Below are positions 6,979 to 16,529 of a stretch of DNA of 64,000 nucleotides, in pieces. The first letter of the stretch is position 1. Every line of letters begins with the position of its first letter. Position numbers and translations under genes: made by a program. Under the pieces are notes generated by a model. That model was not told where the DNA came from. It ran no database searches and was given only the letters and a program-made list of their open reading frames with translations. Origin of the DNA: Pseudoalteromonas aurantia 208 (GTDB lineage: Bacteria; Pseudomonadota; Gammaproteobacteria; Enterobacterales; Alteromonadaceae); the NCBI RefSeq assembly GCF_014858725.1, contig NZ_AQGV01000015.1, positions 620,001 to 684,000 on the forward strand, in the 5' to 3' direction.

Positions 6979-9570
6979 ATGAACACAAAATTCCGTAAAC
7001 TGTTGCCAAATAGCCAGTTAAGCTTTTACGATACGCGCGAAGCCATTGAGTCGCTAAAACCTGGCGCATACGATACGCTGCCTTATACTTCTCGCGTATT
7101 GGCCGAAAACCTTGTACGTCGTTGTGAACCTGAAAAGCTAGATGCGAGCTTGACGCAAATTATTGAACGTCGTCGAGATTTAGATTTCCCGTGGTTTCCT
7201 GCCCGTGTGGTGTGCCATGATATTTTAGGTCAAACAGCTTTGGTTGATTTAGCCGGTTTACGAGATGCAATTGCCGCCAAAGGGGGAGATCCTTCAAAGG
7301 TAAATCCAGTTGTACCTACGCAGCTTATTGTTGATCATTCACTGGCTGTAGAGCATCCGGGTTTTGAAGAAGATGCATTTGAGAAAAATCGTGCAATCGA
7401 AGATCGTCGTAATGAAGACCGCTTTCACTTTATAAATTGGACAAAAACGGCATTTAAAAATGTTGATGTGATCCAGCCGGGTAACGGCATCATGCATCAG
7501 ATCAATTTAGAAAAAATGTCGCCAGTGGTACATGCGCGTGATGGTGTTGCTTTTCCTGATACGTTGGTTGGCACAGATAGCCATACGCCGCACGTTGATG
7601 CACTGGGTGTTATCGCCGTAGGGGTCGGTGGCTTAGAAGCAGAAAGTGTGATGCTTGGACGTGCTTCTTACATGCGTTTACCTGACATTGTGGGCGTTGA
7701 GCTCATGGGTAAAGCACAACCGGGGATCACAGCCACAGATATTGTACTGGCGATCACTGAGTTTTTGCGTGCTGAAAAAGTGGTGGGAGCCTATCTTGAA
7801 TTTTACGGTGAAGGGGCTGCCAGTTTAACCCTTGGCGATCGAGCGACCATTTCTAATATGACACCTGAATATGGTGCAACCGCAGCGATGTTTTATATCG
7901 ACCAGCAGACTATTGATTACTTAAAAATCACAGGGCGCGATGATGAACAAGTTCAACTGGTAGAAAATTACGCTAAGCACACCGGTTTGTGGGCTGATAG
8001 TTTAGAAAGTGCTGAATATGAGCGGGTTTTAAAATTTGACTTGTCAGCGGTTGGGCGCAATATCGCCGGGCCTTCCAATCCGCATAAACGGGTAGCCACC
8101 GCTGATCTTGCTAAAACAGGAATTGCCGGTAAGGTTGAGCAAGAAGAGGGTAAAATGCCCGATGGGGCAGTGATCATTGCTGCTATTACAAGCTGTACAA
8201 ATACCAGTAACCCACGCAATGTTATTGCAGCTGGATTATTAGCGCGTAATGCAAATGCGAAAGGTTTGGTACGTAAACCTTGGGTTAAGTCATCGTTGGC
8301 ACCGGGCTCCAAAGCTGTAAAGTTGTATTTAGAAGACTCAGAGTTACTCCCTGAGCTTGAACAGCTTGGTTTTGGTATTGTCGCGTTTGCTTGTACCACC
8401 TGTAATGGGATGAGTGGGGCCCTTGACCCGAAGATTCAACAAGAAGTTATTGATCGAGATTTATATTCAACAGCTGTATTGTCGGGGAATCGTAACTTTG
8501 ATGGTCGTATTCACCCCTATGCAAAACAAGCATTTTTAGCATCCCCTCCTTTGGTGGTGGCTTATGCCATTGCAGGTACTATCCGCTTTGATATTGAAAA
8601 AGATGTACTTGGACATGAGCAAGATGGCACGCCTATCACTTTGAAAGACTTGTGGCCAAGTGATGAAGAGATTGATGCAGTTATTGCGAAAAGTGTAAAG
8701 CCAGAGCATTTCCGTCAAGTGTATGAGCCGATGTTTGATTTAACAGTCGATTACGGTGAAGACAATGATCCATTGTATGACTGGCGCAAAATGAGTACTT
8801 ACATTCGCCGTCCGCCTTATTGGGAAGGTGCATTAGCTGCTGAGCGCACCATGAAAGGCATGCGTCCGCTTGCCGTGCTAGGTGACAATATTACAACTGA
8901 CCACTTATCACCTTCAAATGCCATTATGGCAAGCAGTGCCGCAGGTGAATATTTGGCAAAAATGGGCTTACCAGAAGAAGACTTTAACTCATACGCGACA
9001 CACCGTGGTGACCATTTAACGGCGCAGCGCGCAACGTTTGCCAACCCTAAGTTATTCAATGAAATGGTACGTGATGATAACGGTGAAATAATACAAGGTT
9101 CATTAGCACGCATTGAACCGCAAGGGCAGCAAACACGCATGTGGGAAGCGATTGAAACCTACATGGAACGTAAACAGCCTTTGATCATTGTGGCGGGTGC
9201 TGATTATGGACAAGGCTCATCACGAGACTGGGCAGCCAAAGGGGTTCGCCTAGCGGGTGTGGAAGTGATTGCCGCTGAAGGGTTTGAGCGTATTCACCGT
9301 ACCAACTTAATTGGTATGGGTGTATTACCCCTTGAATTTGCTGCGGGTACAACCCGTAAAACGTTATCGATTGACGGCACCGAAACATATGATGTTGAGG
9401 GTGATACAAGCCCTGGTGCAATGTTAACGCTTATTATCCATCGCGCAAATGGTGAACGTGTTGAAGTACCGATGCTGTGCCGGTTAGATACGGCAGAAGA
9501 AGTGTCGATTTATGCAGCAGGTGGTGTATTACAGCGTTTCGCGAAAGATTTCTTAGAAGCAAATACGTAA
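6979..9570 (+). CDS. acnD: Fe/S-dependent 2-methylisocitrate dehydratase AcnD
   Basis: This 863-aa aconitase-family enzyme dehydrates 2-methylcitrate. Unlike PrpD it yields the trans isomer of 2-methylaconitate, so it needs PrpF, which is encoded next. Visible are the Fe-S cysteines in SCTNTSNP and CTTCNG, the substrate-binding GTDSHTPHVDALG, and the C-terminal swivel domain with GDNITTDHLSPS and QGSSRDWAAKG. The frame is open a little upstream to a TTG at 6961. ATG at 6979 is preferred because it gives the family N-terminus MNTKFRKLLPNS and has GGA about eight bases before it. No prpD is present. Confidence 0.95.
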   Translation: MNTKFRKLLPNSQLSFYDTREAIESLKPGAYDTLPYTSRVLAENLVRRCEPEKLDASLTQIIERRRDLDFPWFPARVVCHDILGQTALVDLAGLRDAIAAKGGDPSKVNPVVPTQLIVDHSLAVEHPGFEEDAFEKNRAIEDRRNEDRFHFINWTKTAFKNVDVIQPGNGIMHQINLEKMSPVVHARDGVAFPDTLVGTDSHTPHVDALGVIAVGVGGLEAESVMLGRASYMRLPDIVGVELMGKAQPGITATDIVLAITEFLRAEKVVGAYLEFYGEGAASLTLGDRATISNMTPEYGATAAMFYIDQQTIDYLKITGRDDEQVQLVENYAKHTGLWADSLESAEYERVLKFDLSAVGRNIAGPSNPHKRVATADLAKTGIAGKVEQEEGKMPDGAVIIAAITSCTNTSNPRNVIAAGLLARNANAKGLVRKPWVKSSLAPGSKAVKLYLEDSELLPELEQLGFGIVAFACTTCNGMSGALDPKIQQEVIDRDLYSTAVLSGNRNFDGRIHPYAKQAFLASPPLVVAYAIAGTIRFDIEKDVLGHEQDGTPITLKDLWPSDEEIDAVIAKSVKPEHFRQVYEPMFDLTVDYGEDNDPLYDWRKMSTYIRRPPYWEGALAAERTMKGMRPLAVLGDNITTDHLSPSNAIMASSAAGEYLAKMGLPEEDFNSYATHRGDHLTAQRATFANPKLFNEMVRDDNGEIIQGSLARIEPQGQQTRMWEAIETYMERKQPLIIVAGADYGQGSSRDWAAKGVRLAGVEVIAAEGFERIHRTNLIGMGVLPLEFAAGTTRKTLSIDGTETYDVEGDTSPGAMLTLIIHRANGERVEVPMLCRLDTAEEVSIYAAGGVLQRFAKDFLEANT

Positions 9571-9691
9571 TTTCTTTCATCTGAGCACGACGGTCTAGGC
9601 TTGAAATACGATGATTTTTTCAGGTCTAACTTCTTTTAGTCATGATATGTAATGGGCTTTTATGCAACAAAAGCTCTACCAAGGAATTCTG

Positions 9692-10867
9692 ATGTCTTAT
9701 AAACCACAAATCAAAATACCCGCAACCTATATGCGTGGTGGGACAAGTAAAGGGGTGTTTTTCAATTTAACTGATTTACCTGAAGCAGCCCAACAGGCAG
9801 GCCCCGACAGAGATCAATTACTGTTGCGTGTGATTGGCAGTCCAGACCCTTATGCCAAACAAACAGACGGTATGGGGGGAGCAACATCCAGTACTAGTAA
9901 AACGGTGATTTTATCCAAAAGTAGTCAGCCAGATCATGACGTAGACTATCTGTTTGGTCAGGTTGCGATAGACAAACCTTTTATAGATTGGAGCGGTAAC
10001 TGCGGTAACTTAACTGCTGCTGTGGGGTCGTTCGCTATCAGCAATGGTTTAGTGGATGCACAGCGGATCCCTGAAAATGGCATTGCGATTGTGCGTATTT
10101 GGCAAGCCAATATTCAAAAGACCATTGTCGCCCATGTGCCGATCACCAATAATGAAGTGCAAGAAACCGGAGACTTTGAACTCGATGGTGTGACATTCCC
10201 AGCAGCAGAAGTGGTAGTGGAGTTTATGGATCCGGCGGCGGGTGGTGGTGCAATGTTTCCATCAGGGAACTTGGTTGACACTTTGGAGGTGCCAAATATA
10301 GGGCGCTTTAGTGTGACGATGATCAATGCCGGGATCCCGACTTTATTCTTTAATGCTGAAGACTTAGGTTATGAAGGAACAGAGTTACAAGAAGCGATTA
10401 ATAATGATGAGCAAGCGCTTCAACGCTTTGAGACCATTCGCGCCTATGGCGCAGTTAAAATGGGTTTAATTGACAATATTGAAGAGGCTGTAACTCGACA
10501 GCACACGCCAAAGATTGCATTTGTCAGTCATGCCAAAAGTTATACTTCATCAAGTGGCAAGCCGATTGGTAGTAATAATATTGATGTGTGTGTACGTGCA
10601 TTATCAATGGGTAAATTACATCACGCCATGATGGGGACTGCGGCGGTCGCCATTGCCACAGCGGCGGCGATACCTGGCACTTTGGTGAATAGTGCAGCAG
10701 GAAGTATTGCACGAGACAGTGTGACGTTTGGTCATCCGTCGGGCACTTTAAAAGTAGGTGCCGTGGCCCGTGAGGTGAATGGCCAGTGGCAAGCAAAAAG
10801 TGCAGTAATGAGCCGCAGTGCTCGTGTATTGATGGAAGGCAATGTAAGAGTACCGCACAGCGATTAG
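9692..10867 (+). CDS. prpF: 2-methylaconitate cis-trans isomerase PrpF
   Basis: PrpF isomerises the 2-methyl-trans-aconitate made by AcnD to the cis form that aconitase can hydrate. It has the diaminopimelate-epimerase-like fold. The 391-aa product opens with PATYMRGGTSKGVFF, the family signature, and contains DGMGGATSSTSKTVI, SGNCGNLTAAVGSFA and FVSHAKSYTSSSG. ATG at 9692 is chosen over 9662 because AAGGA stands six bases before it and the extra ten residues are not family-like. It follows acnD by about 120 bp, and a good terminator follows. It is probably the last gene of the prp unit. Confidence 0.94.
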   Translation: MSYKPQIKIPATYMRGGTSKGVFFNLTDLPEAAQQAGPDRDQLLLRVIGSPDPYAKQTDGMGGATSSTSKTVILSKSSQPDHDVDYLFGQVAIDKPFIDWSGNCGNLTAAVGSFAISNGLVDAQRIPENGIAIVRIWQANIQKTIVAHVPITNNEVQETGDFELDGVTFPAAEVVVEFMDPAAGGGAMFPSGNLVDTLEVPNIGRFSVTMINAGIPTLFFNAEDLGYEGTELQEAINNDEQALQRFETIRAYGAVKMGLIDNIEEAVTRQHTPKIAFVSHAKSYTSSSGKPIGSNNIDVCVRALSMGKLHHAMMGTAAVAIATAAAIPGTLVNSAAGSIARDSVTFGHPSGTLKVGAVAREVNGQWQAKSAVMSRSARVLMEGNVRVPHSD

Positions 10868-10888
10868 TGTCTTTATCAATCAAAATAA

Positions 10889-10911
10889 AAAAAGCCCTAC
10901 TGGGCTTTTTT
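10889..10911 (+). terminator. Intrinsic terminator of the prp cluster
   Basis: AAGCCC and GGGCTT pair around TACT, with an A-run before and T-run after. Confidence 0.85.
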
Positions 10912-10944
10912 ACTTTAATAATTTCATTTTTAGGGTGAATATGC

Positions 10945-11535
10945 ATGGAATCAATAATATCACTCGTGCTTACTACTGCATTGCTTTTAGGCTCTCCTGG
11001 CCCTGCGCCGTTGGCATTAGCTGGGGTTGGTGCTAGTTTCGGTTTTAAGCGTGGTATGGGTTTTTTAAGCGGTATATTGTGTGGGTTGTTGGTGGTGATC
11101 ATTGCTGTTGCCTGTGGGCTGGGTACTTTATTTATGGCTTATCCAACCGCCAGACTATTTTGTCAAACAGTCGGTATTGCGTATTTATGCTATGTGGCAT
11201 ACAAAATCGCGTCGGCACAAGGGGGGATTTCAGGGTTACATGGTCCAGCCCCGAGCTTTAAAGATGGGTTTATTTTAAATTTGATCAACCCTAAGGCATA
11301 TGCCGCTTTTTTAGCGATTTTTGCTAATAATATACTGGTACTTGAAGACCCTTTCGTTAGCGTAATTGCAACGGGTGTCGTGTGTTTTGTTGTGGCTGTA
11401 ATCGTGGATGGTCTGTGGATGGCTATTGGAGGAAGTCTGCGCCCATTTTTTTCTAAACCCGTACAGGCAAGGTGGTTACGGTGGACTTTTTCAGGCGCGT
11501 TATTAGCGAGTATCATCATAACCGCCATTCAGTAA
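10945..11535 (+). CDS. LysE/RhtB-family amino-acid exporter
   Basis: The 196-aa inner-membrane protein has about six hydrophobic segments and the LysE/RhtB landmarks: an N-terminal SPGPAPLALAGVGASFGFKRGMGFLSG segment, the FILNLINPKAYAAFLAIFA motif in the middle and a C-terminal membrane helix. Members export amino acids or related small molecules. The substrate cannot be read from the sequence. It lies behind the prp terminator and has its own weak ribosome site, so it is probably a separate unit. The start ATG at 10945 matches the family N-terminus. Confidence 0.85.
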   Translation: MESIISLVLTTALLLGSPGPAPLALAGVGASFGFKRGMGFLSGILCGLLVVIIAVACGLGTLFMAYPTARLFCQTVGIAYLCYVAYKIASAQGGISGLHGPAPSFKDGFILNLINPKAYAAFLAIFANNILVLEDPFVSVIATGVVCFVVAVIVDGLWMAIGGSLRPFFSKPVQARWLRWTFSGALLASIIITAIQ

Positions 11536-11614
11536 GTATGCTGAGTATGGAAAATGATGTGTTTGTGGCTTTTACTCCGAAATATGAGTGAGTAGCTGAG
11601 TTTCAACATTGAGA

Positions 11615-13897
11615 TTAGGCACTCAGATCTTTGTTCGTTAAGTAAAGACTAATAAGCTGTTGCAAGGCTTGTGTGTCTATGGGCTTGGCTAAATGGGCAT
11701 TCATGCCGATACTTAAGTATGTATTGATATCAGATTCCATAACATTAGCTGTGAGTGCAATGATTGGTAGTTCTTTGCTATTGAAATGGTGTCTGATTTC
11801 TTTTGTTGCAGCAATTCCATCCATGACCGGCATTTGAATATCCATGAGTACCAAATCAAACTGTTGTGATAATACTGCATCTATGGCTTGTTGACCATCC
11901 GCTACCATTTCAGGTGTTAACCCCATTTGTTCCAATAAACGTTTGCTAACGAGCTGATTAATCGGGTTATCTTCAACTAGCAAAACTTTGTAGCAATTCA
12001 ACTTTGCACGACTTACCTCAGGATTATCAGAAGCCTGATGCTCGGGTTTATCATTATGGCTCTGAGAGTTTGATTCGGTAATAAGTCTATTTAATCGGGA
12101 TGGGTTCAGTTCACTGTGTAATAGCGGTAAGTGTAACTCAGAGAACCTTTTATCGAAAATATGTGTTCGGCTATCGGTTATTTGATATAAGCATGTTGTT
12201 ACAGAGGGGGTTATTTCTATCGTTTCTTGGAGAAGTTTGGCTTGAATAAATGCAATGGCAGGATTGAGCCCGTTAAGCAGCTTTTTGAAGTGCGCAATGT
12301 CTTGCGCAAGATGCACATCATAACGCCAATACAAGAGTTGTTTTTGTAGGGACTTACCCGTTGGAGTATCGGGGTAAAGTAACACACAGCTTTTCTGTGA
12401 GTATGCTTCAGTGGGCATGGGATTTGGCAGTGTCACAGGTAAAGAAAATTGGAAAACAGTTCCGCTGCCATGCTTACTTTTTACTCTTATGTTGCCACCC
12501 ATAAGAGTGGCGAGTTGTTTGGAAATAGCAAGGCCAAGGCCCGTGCCACCAAATTTTCGTGATGTTGACATTTGTGCTTGTGTAAAGCGTTTAAAAAGCG
12601 TACTTTTTTGTGCTTGAGTAATTCCGATCCCAGTATCAATCACTTTGAATAGAATATGCGCGTGCCGTTTTTTGGATATAGTGACTTTTACATCTAACTT
12701 CACAAAGCCAGTGTGGGTAAATTTAATGGCATTGTTTAATAAATTCAATAAAACCTGATTGATGCGTCCTTCATCACCATTAAAATGATCATAGCCATGA
12801 TCATTGATTGTAAAAATCAAATCCAGCCCTTTATCTGTAGCTGACTTAAGTAATAGGTTTTTTAAGTGGTTGAGCACATTTGATAAGCGGAAATCACGAA
12901 GTTCAATATCAAGCTTATTTTCTTCTATTTTTGAATAATCTAAAATGTCATTGATGATCCGTAATAAGTTTTTAGTAGAGTAATCGAGCATACCTAAATG
13001 AGATTTAATTTTACTTACATCAGTTTCTTTTAAGCAGATTTCACTCAGCCCTAAAATACCGTTCATAGGTGTGCGAATTTCATGAGACATATTAGACAGG
13101 AATTGACTTTTTGCGATTGATGCTTGTTCTGCTTGGTGCGAACGATATCGTAGCAAGTTGTTTATTTTTCTAAAAATAACGCTGAGCAGTAAGATGAAAA
13201 GTAGTGCTACCACAAGAATAAAATAAATGATCTGTTTATTACGCTTCTCTAGGGTTTTGCTAATCCTAATTTTTTTTATTACGATAGCTTGAATGAGTGT
13301 TTGTTGTGTTAGCTTTAATATTGCATCATTAACCACATGCTGATTAGAAATTAAAAACAGTATATGTTTGTTGAGTTGTTGCCATTTCTGTTGATTAGGG
13401 TACGCACTGGCTAGTGTATTTGTGTGTTTGTTTAAATACAGTTCAACTGATTGTTGGTTAGTAATTGATGGTTTATTATAAAATGAAAGAATTTTACCAA
13501 ATAAAATATTGGACGCATTGTTTTTGTTCGTATTTTGTTGAGCCTGCGCGATGATTTTTCGAGATGTTTTTAAGACACTTACAATTTGTAAGTACTGGGA
13601 TATGGTATGACTTAAGCCGTACCAGTTATTGACAATTTCGGTGTCTATTATGGGAGATAACATGAGTTTATCGACGGTAAGCTGTCGAGTCGCTTGCTTG
13701 TCAAAATAGGTTACCGTGTCGTTATTAACGAGTAAAGTTTCTATAATTAGTTCATTAAGAGCGGGTTCGAGTTGGGCGTAAATATCACGCTCTGCATAGC
13801 TGTGCTTTTGTAAAGCAAGGTTATCAACTGTGGTAATAGAAACTGCTAAGATGAAAATCAGAATGATAATTTCGAGCGCATATTCACGGAGTATCAT
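11615..13897 (-). CDS. Hybrid sensor histidine kinase with C-terminal receiver domain
   Basis: The 760-aa inner-membrane kinase has a first membrane helix (about residues 7-27), a ~195-residue periplasmic sensor region of no recognised family and a second helix (about 223-243). A HisKA domain follows with its phosphorylated H272 in SNMSHEIRTPMNG, then an HATPase domain, a degenerate receiver-like stretch and a true receiver with D686 in LVLMDIQMP. No HPt domain follows. An AAGGAG site six bases before ATG 13897 fixes the start, although the frame is open further to 14008. It overlaps the end of the cytochrome gene by 14 bases, so the two are coupled in translation. It may therefore sense redox or peroxide stress, but that is inference. 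Confidence 0.9.
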   Translation of the reverse strand: MILREYALEIIILIFILAVSITTVDNLALQKHSYAERDIYAQLEPALNELIIETLLVNNDTVTYFDKQATRQLTVDKLMLSPIIDTEIVNNWYGLSHTISQYLQIVSVLKTSRKIIAQAQQNTNKNNASNILFGKILSFYNKPSITNQQSVELYLNKHTNTLASAYPNQQKWQQLNKHILFLISNQHVVNDAILKLTQQTLIQAIVIKKIRISKTLEKRNKQIIYFILVVALLFILLLSVIFRKINNLLRYRSHQAEQASIAKSQFLSNMSHEIRTPMNGILGLSEICLKETDVSKIKSHLGMLDYSTKNLLRIINDILDYSKIEENKLDIELRDFRLSNVLNHLKNLLLKSATDKGLDLIFTINDHGYDHFNGDEGRINQVLLNLLNNAIKFTHTGFVKLDVKVTISKKRHAHILFKVIDTGIGITQAQKSTLFKRFTQAQMSTSRKFGGTGLGLAISKQLATLMGGNIRVKSKHGSGTVFQFSLPVTLPNPMPTEAYSQKSCVLLYPDTPTGKSLQKQLLYWRYDVHLAQDIAHFKKLLNGLNPAIAFIQAKLLQETIEITPSVTTCLYQITDSRTHIFDKRFSELHLPLLHSELNPSRLNRLITESNSQSHNDKPEHQASDNPEVSRAKLNCYKVLLVEDNPINQLVSKRLLEQMGLTPEMVADGQQAIDAVLSQQFDLVLMDIQMPVMDGIAATKEIRHHFNSKELPIIALTANVMESDINTYLSIGMNAHLAKPIDTQALQQLISLYLTNKDLSA

Positions 13898-14909
13898 GGC
13901 CAACTCCTTCACTGCTAAAAGCGTGTAATAGTGAGACGATATCTTGTTGGGTTTGGGCTGATAATTCAGTTCCCAGTTGTATTTTAGCCATAATAGTGAC
14001 CGCTTCATCTAATGTTGCAACCGAGCCATTATGAAAATAGGGAGCGGTTAAAGCGACGTTGCGTAAACTTGGGACTTTAAAAACATGCTTATCATTGGGG
14101 TTCTTGGTTACGTTGTAACGGCCTAAATCTTTTTTTAATACACCATGTATTTCGTCAATACGGCCTAGCTTTTGATACATGTTACCACCAATATTCCTGC
14201 CTTGATGACAACTTATGCACCCCAATTCCTGAAAAGCACTCCAACCTCTCTTTTGTTGTGCCGTTAATGCATTCAAGTTACCTAAAATGAAGCGGTCGAA
14301 TGCGGAGTTGGGTGTAATCAAGCTTGATTGATAAATAGTAATGGCTTTACTTATGTTGTGCTGCGTAATGTCGTTTTCATTAAGATCTTTAAAGGCTTGT
14401 TTAATCTTTGGCTCATTATTGAGTTTGCCGATTATTTGTTGCCAGTTGCTGTTCATTTCAACCGGGCTATGAATAGGCCCTGCAACTTGTTCAAATAGAT
14501 CTGTGCTTCTGCCATCCCAAAATTGTCGAAAATTAAATACCGCGTTGAGTACCGTAGGAGAATTACGTTCACCAAGCGCATTGTTAACTCCAGTTGAAAG
14601 TGCGAAACCGTCGTCACCACCATAATCAACAAGGTGGCATGATGCGCAAGAAACAGTGTTGTCGTCAGATAATAACTTACTATTAAACAGCGATTTGCCT
14701 AACTGTACCCAGGCTTGATCAAAGTTCGCTTTCGTCGGTATTGGTTGAATAGGCCCGTTAACGGTGATAAATTCAAAGTGAGGTTTATTAGAGGTTGACG
14801 TTAATGTTGCCTTAGAATCATTTGCTAACTTTAACCACGCATACCCCGCGATAATCAATACAGTGACAATAGCCATATAAGCCATATGCTGTGCATAATT
14901 ATTTTTCAC
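13884..14909 (-). CDS. Diheme cytochrome c peroxidase-like protein
   Basis: The 341-aa protein has an N-terminal membrane anchor or uncleaved signal (about residues 10-28) and two haem-c sites, C88-A-S-C-H92 and C231-I-S-C-H235. This is the spacing of the CcpA/MauG family that reduces hydrogen peroxide in the periplasm. Typical family sequences are GKSLFNSKLLSDDNTVSCASCH, NSPTVLNAVFNFRQFWDGRS and KVPSLRNVALTAPYFHNGS. The start is probably GTG at 14909; no strong ribosome site is seen and an in-frame ATG exists at 14885. It overlaps the following kinase gene by 14 bases. Confidence 0.88.
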   Translation of the reverse strand: MKNNYAQHMAYMAIVTVLIIAGYAWLKLANDSKATLTSTSNKPHFEFITVNGPIQPIPTKANFDQAWVQLGKSLFNSKLLSDDNTVSCASCHLVDYGGDDGFALSTGVNNALGERNSPTVLNAVFNFRQFWDGRSTDLFEQVAGPIHSPVEMNSNWQQIIGKLNNEPKIKQAFKDLNENDITQHNISKAITIYQSSLITPNSAFDRFILGNLNALTAQQKRGWSAFQELGCISCHQGRNIGGNMYQKLGRIDEIHGVLKKDLGRYNVTKNPNDKHVFKVPSLRNVALTAPYFHNGSVATLDEAVTIMAKIQLGTELSAQTQQDIVSLLHAFSSEGVGHDTP

Positions 14910-15178
14910 TTTTCAGCAAACCCTTTGCCCATGATCTTCTGCTACTAAGTGTAGTCACCTTTTTATTTTAAAGGGGAATTAAAAGTAAGATTTAGCTATT
15001 TGCAACGAAATAGTTTAGGACGTTCACTACCTGAGCGCATTGAGTTTGAGTGCTTACAAAATAGGCTTGATCCGAATCTGTTTTATATGGAAAAATCACG
15101 TATGTTTATTATTCAATCGTACTCATTTGTTGGTAAACTAACGGTAAAAAATGTTGTACGTCATCACTTAGGTGCCAT

Positions 15179-15775
15179 TTGAATTATTTAGCTCATCTTT
15201 ATTTTGCCCAAGAAAATGCGCATTCTTGTTTTGGCAACTTGCTTGGCGATTTTTGTAAAGGCGTAAATATTGAATGCATAGAAAAACCAGTCAAATTAGG
15301 GCTAGATAATCATCGGTTGGTTGATGCATTCACTGACAGCCATATTGCAGTGAAAGCGGCAAAGCAACGATTTACACCAAAGAGGCGACGTTTTTCAGGG
15401 GTTGTTTTAGATGTACTGTTTGATCACTTTTTGATAAAGCATTGGACATCATACAGTGATGTGTCGTTAAGTGAATTTAAACATTCTCGATATGCCTACT
15501 TGATTGAAGCAACGCCTAATATGCCAAATCATATGTCTCACGTTATAACACGCATGGTGGCAGAAGATTGGTTTTCACGATATGAGCAACTCACTTCCTT
15601 AAGTGGCGTGTTGGATAGCATTGCGCTGCGGATCCGATTTTCTAACCAGTTTGAAGGGAGCATTGAAGATATTATTGTGAATTATGAGTACTTTAATGAC
15701 GTTTTCCTGCATTTTTTCCCAGATTTACTTCGCTATGTCACAGAAAAGAGCATCGAAAGACCAACGCAGTATTAG
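15179..15775 (+). CDS. acpH: Acyl-carrier-protein phosphodiesterase
   Basis: AcpH removes the 4'-phosphopantetheine arm from holo-ACP. The 198-aa product begins MNYLAHLYFAQ and contains GNLLGDFCKG, the histidine/aspartate cluster DNHRLVDAFTDSH and LDVLFDHFLIKHW. These match the HD-like metal-binding pattern of E. coli AcpH (193 aa). The start must be TTG at 15179, because the family N-terminus begins exactly there; AGGTG precedes it. The last base of the TAG stop is the first base of a MITE (15775-16033). The element entered the stop codon itself without changing the protein. Confidence 0.9.
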   Translation: MNYLAHLYFAQENAHSCFGNLLGDFCKGVNIECIEKPVKLGLDNHRLVDAFTDSHIAVKAAKQRFTPKRRRFSGVVLDVLFDHFLIKHWTSYSDVSLSEFKHSRYAYLIEATPNMPNHMSHVITRMVAEDWFSRYEQLTSLSGVLDSIALRIRFSNQFEGSIEDIIVNYEYFNDVFLHFFPDLLRYVTEKSIERPTQY

Positions 15776-16033
15776 GGGGCTGTTGATCTTTGCTGTTCTA
15801 TTTTTGTTCTCTTTGAGCATGCTTTTATCGAGGCGCTTAATATGTGGCCTAGTAATCTAAGCGAATATTAAGCAACAAAGAGAGAGGGGTGCTCAAAAGA
15901 ACCAGTAGGCAGCGCTTGATTGGCTTTTCTACTATGTTATAGGCTGTCTCACATGTAATAACCATGCTACGCAGCCTCTGTCTTGTATAAAATCCAACTG
16001 CTGCAAAAAAGAACCTGAAAGATCAACAGCCTC
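15775..16033. mobile_element. MITE, family B, copy 1
   Basis: A 259-bp non-coding element with terminal inverted repeats of about 15 bp (GGGCTGTTGATCTTT at the left, its complement with A for the first G at the right), flanked by TA on both sides. Internal inverted repeats (GCTTAATAT / ATATTAAGC and CTCTTTG / CAAAGAG) would fold it into a long hairpin. A second, diverged copy is at 24443-24705. TA flanks are typical of elements moved by IS630/Tc1-type transposases, but no transposase is present. Confidence 0.8.
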
Positions 16034-16072
16034 TAACGTCGCAAGTTTTAAATATGCTTTATTTTTGCCAAG

Positions 16073-16519
16073 TTAATTGCCATTCCCACTGCGTGGTGTA
16101 TTTGCTGAATTCGGCATTGACTCACGCATACGTTTTTCTCTTTCCATTTCAGCGAGTGTTTGATCTCTAATCAGTTTGGCTTGACGATATCCAGCGAGAA
16201 ATTCTTTTCGTAATTCTAAAGGGCAAATTGAGTCTGATGTCAGACCGCTTTCACCGATTTTAAATCCATTATCAAAGGTACAGTACTCAATAAGACCATC
16301 GCTATAGCCATCAACGAAAATAGGTTGTGCAAGAGCTGCTTGTTGTGAGTTACATATTTTTTTAACTTGGTCAAAGATCCTGATACTTTCGCCTTTCATG
16401 GCTGAAGAATAACCTAATTTCTTCCAGTTTTGGGTGCCACATTGTTCTGCTGTGATAAAGGTTTCAGTGCTACTGCAGGCACTTAAGAATAAGGTTAATA
16501 AAATTATTGGGTATCGCAT
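16073..16519 (-). CDS. DUF2799-type lipoprotein
   Basis: The 148-aa product has a lipoprotein signal with the lipobox LSAC (cysteine at residue 15) and the cysteine-containing pattern of DUF2799: CGTQNWKKLGYSSAMKGES, then VDGYSDGLIEYCTFDNGFKIGESG, then CPLELRKEFLAGYRQ. Its function is not known. It is the last gene of the seven-gene TonB-system operon, 10 bp after the TPR gene. The C-terminus is charged and low in complexity (MEREKRMRESMPNSANTP). A link with outer-membrane transport is suggested only by its place. Confidence 0.75.
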   Translation of the reverse strand: MRYPIILLTLFLSACSSTETFITAEQCGTQNWKKLGYSSAMKGESIRIFDQVKKICNSQQAALAQPIFVDGYSDGLIEYCTFDNGFKIGESGLTSDSICPLELRKEFLAGYRQAKLIRDQTLAEMEREKRMRESMPNSANTPRSGNGN

Positions 16520-16529
16520 TTTTTCTTCC

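Noticed and set aside
7968..8399. 143-codon frame on the minus strand within acnD
   Set aside because: Lies wholly inside a well-supported gene and follows its codon pattern; a shadow frame.
15000..15182. 60-codon frame directly before acpH, its stop overlapping the acpH TTG
   Set aside because: The overlap looks like coupling, but the frame starts with TTG without a ribosome site and the product matches nothing; it is probably chance.
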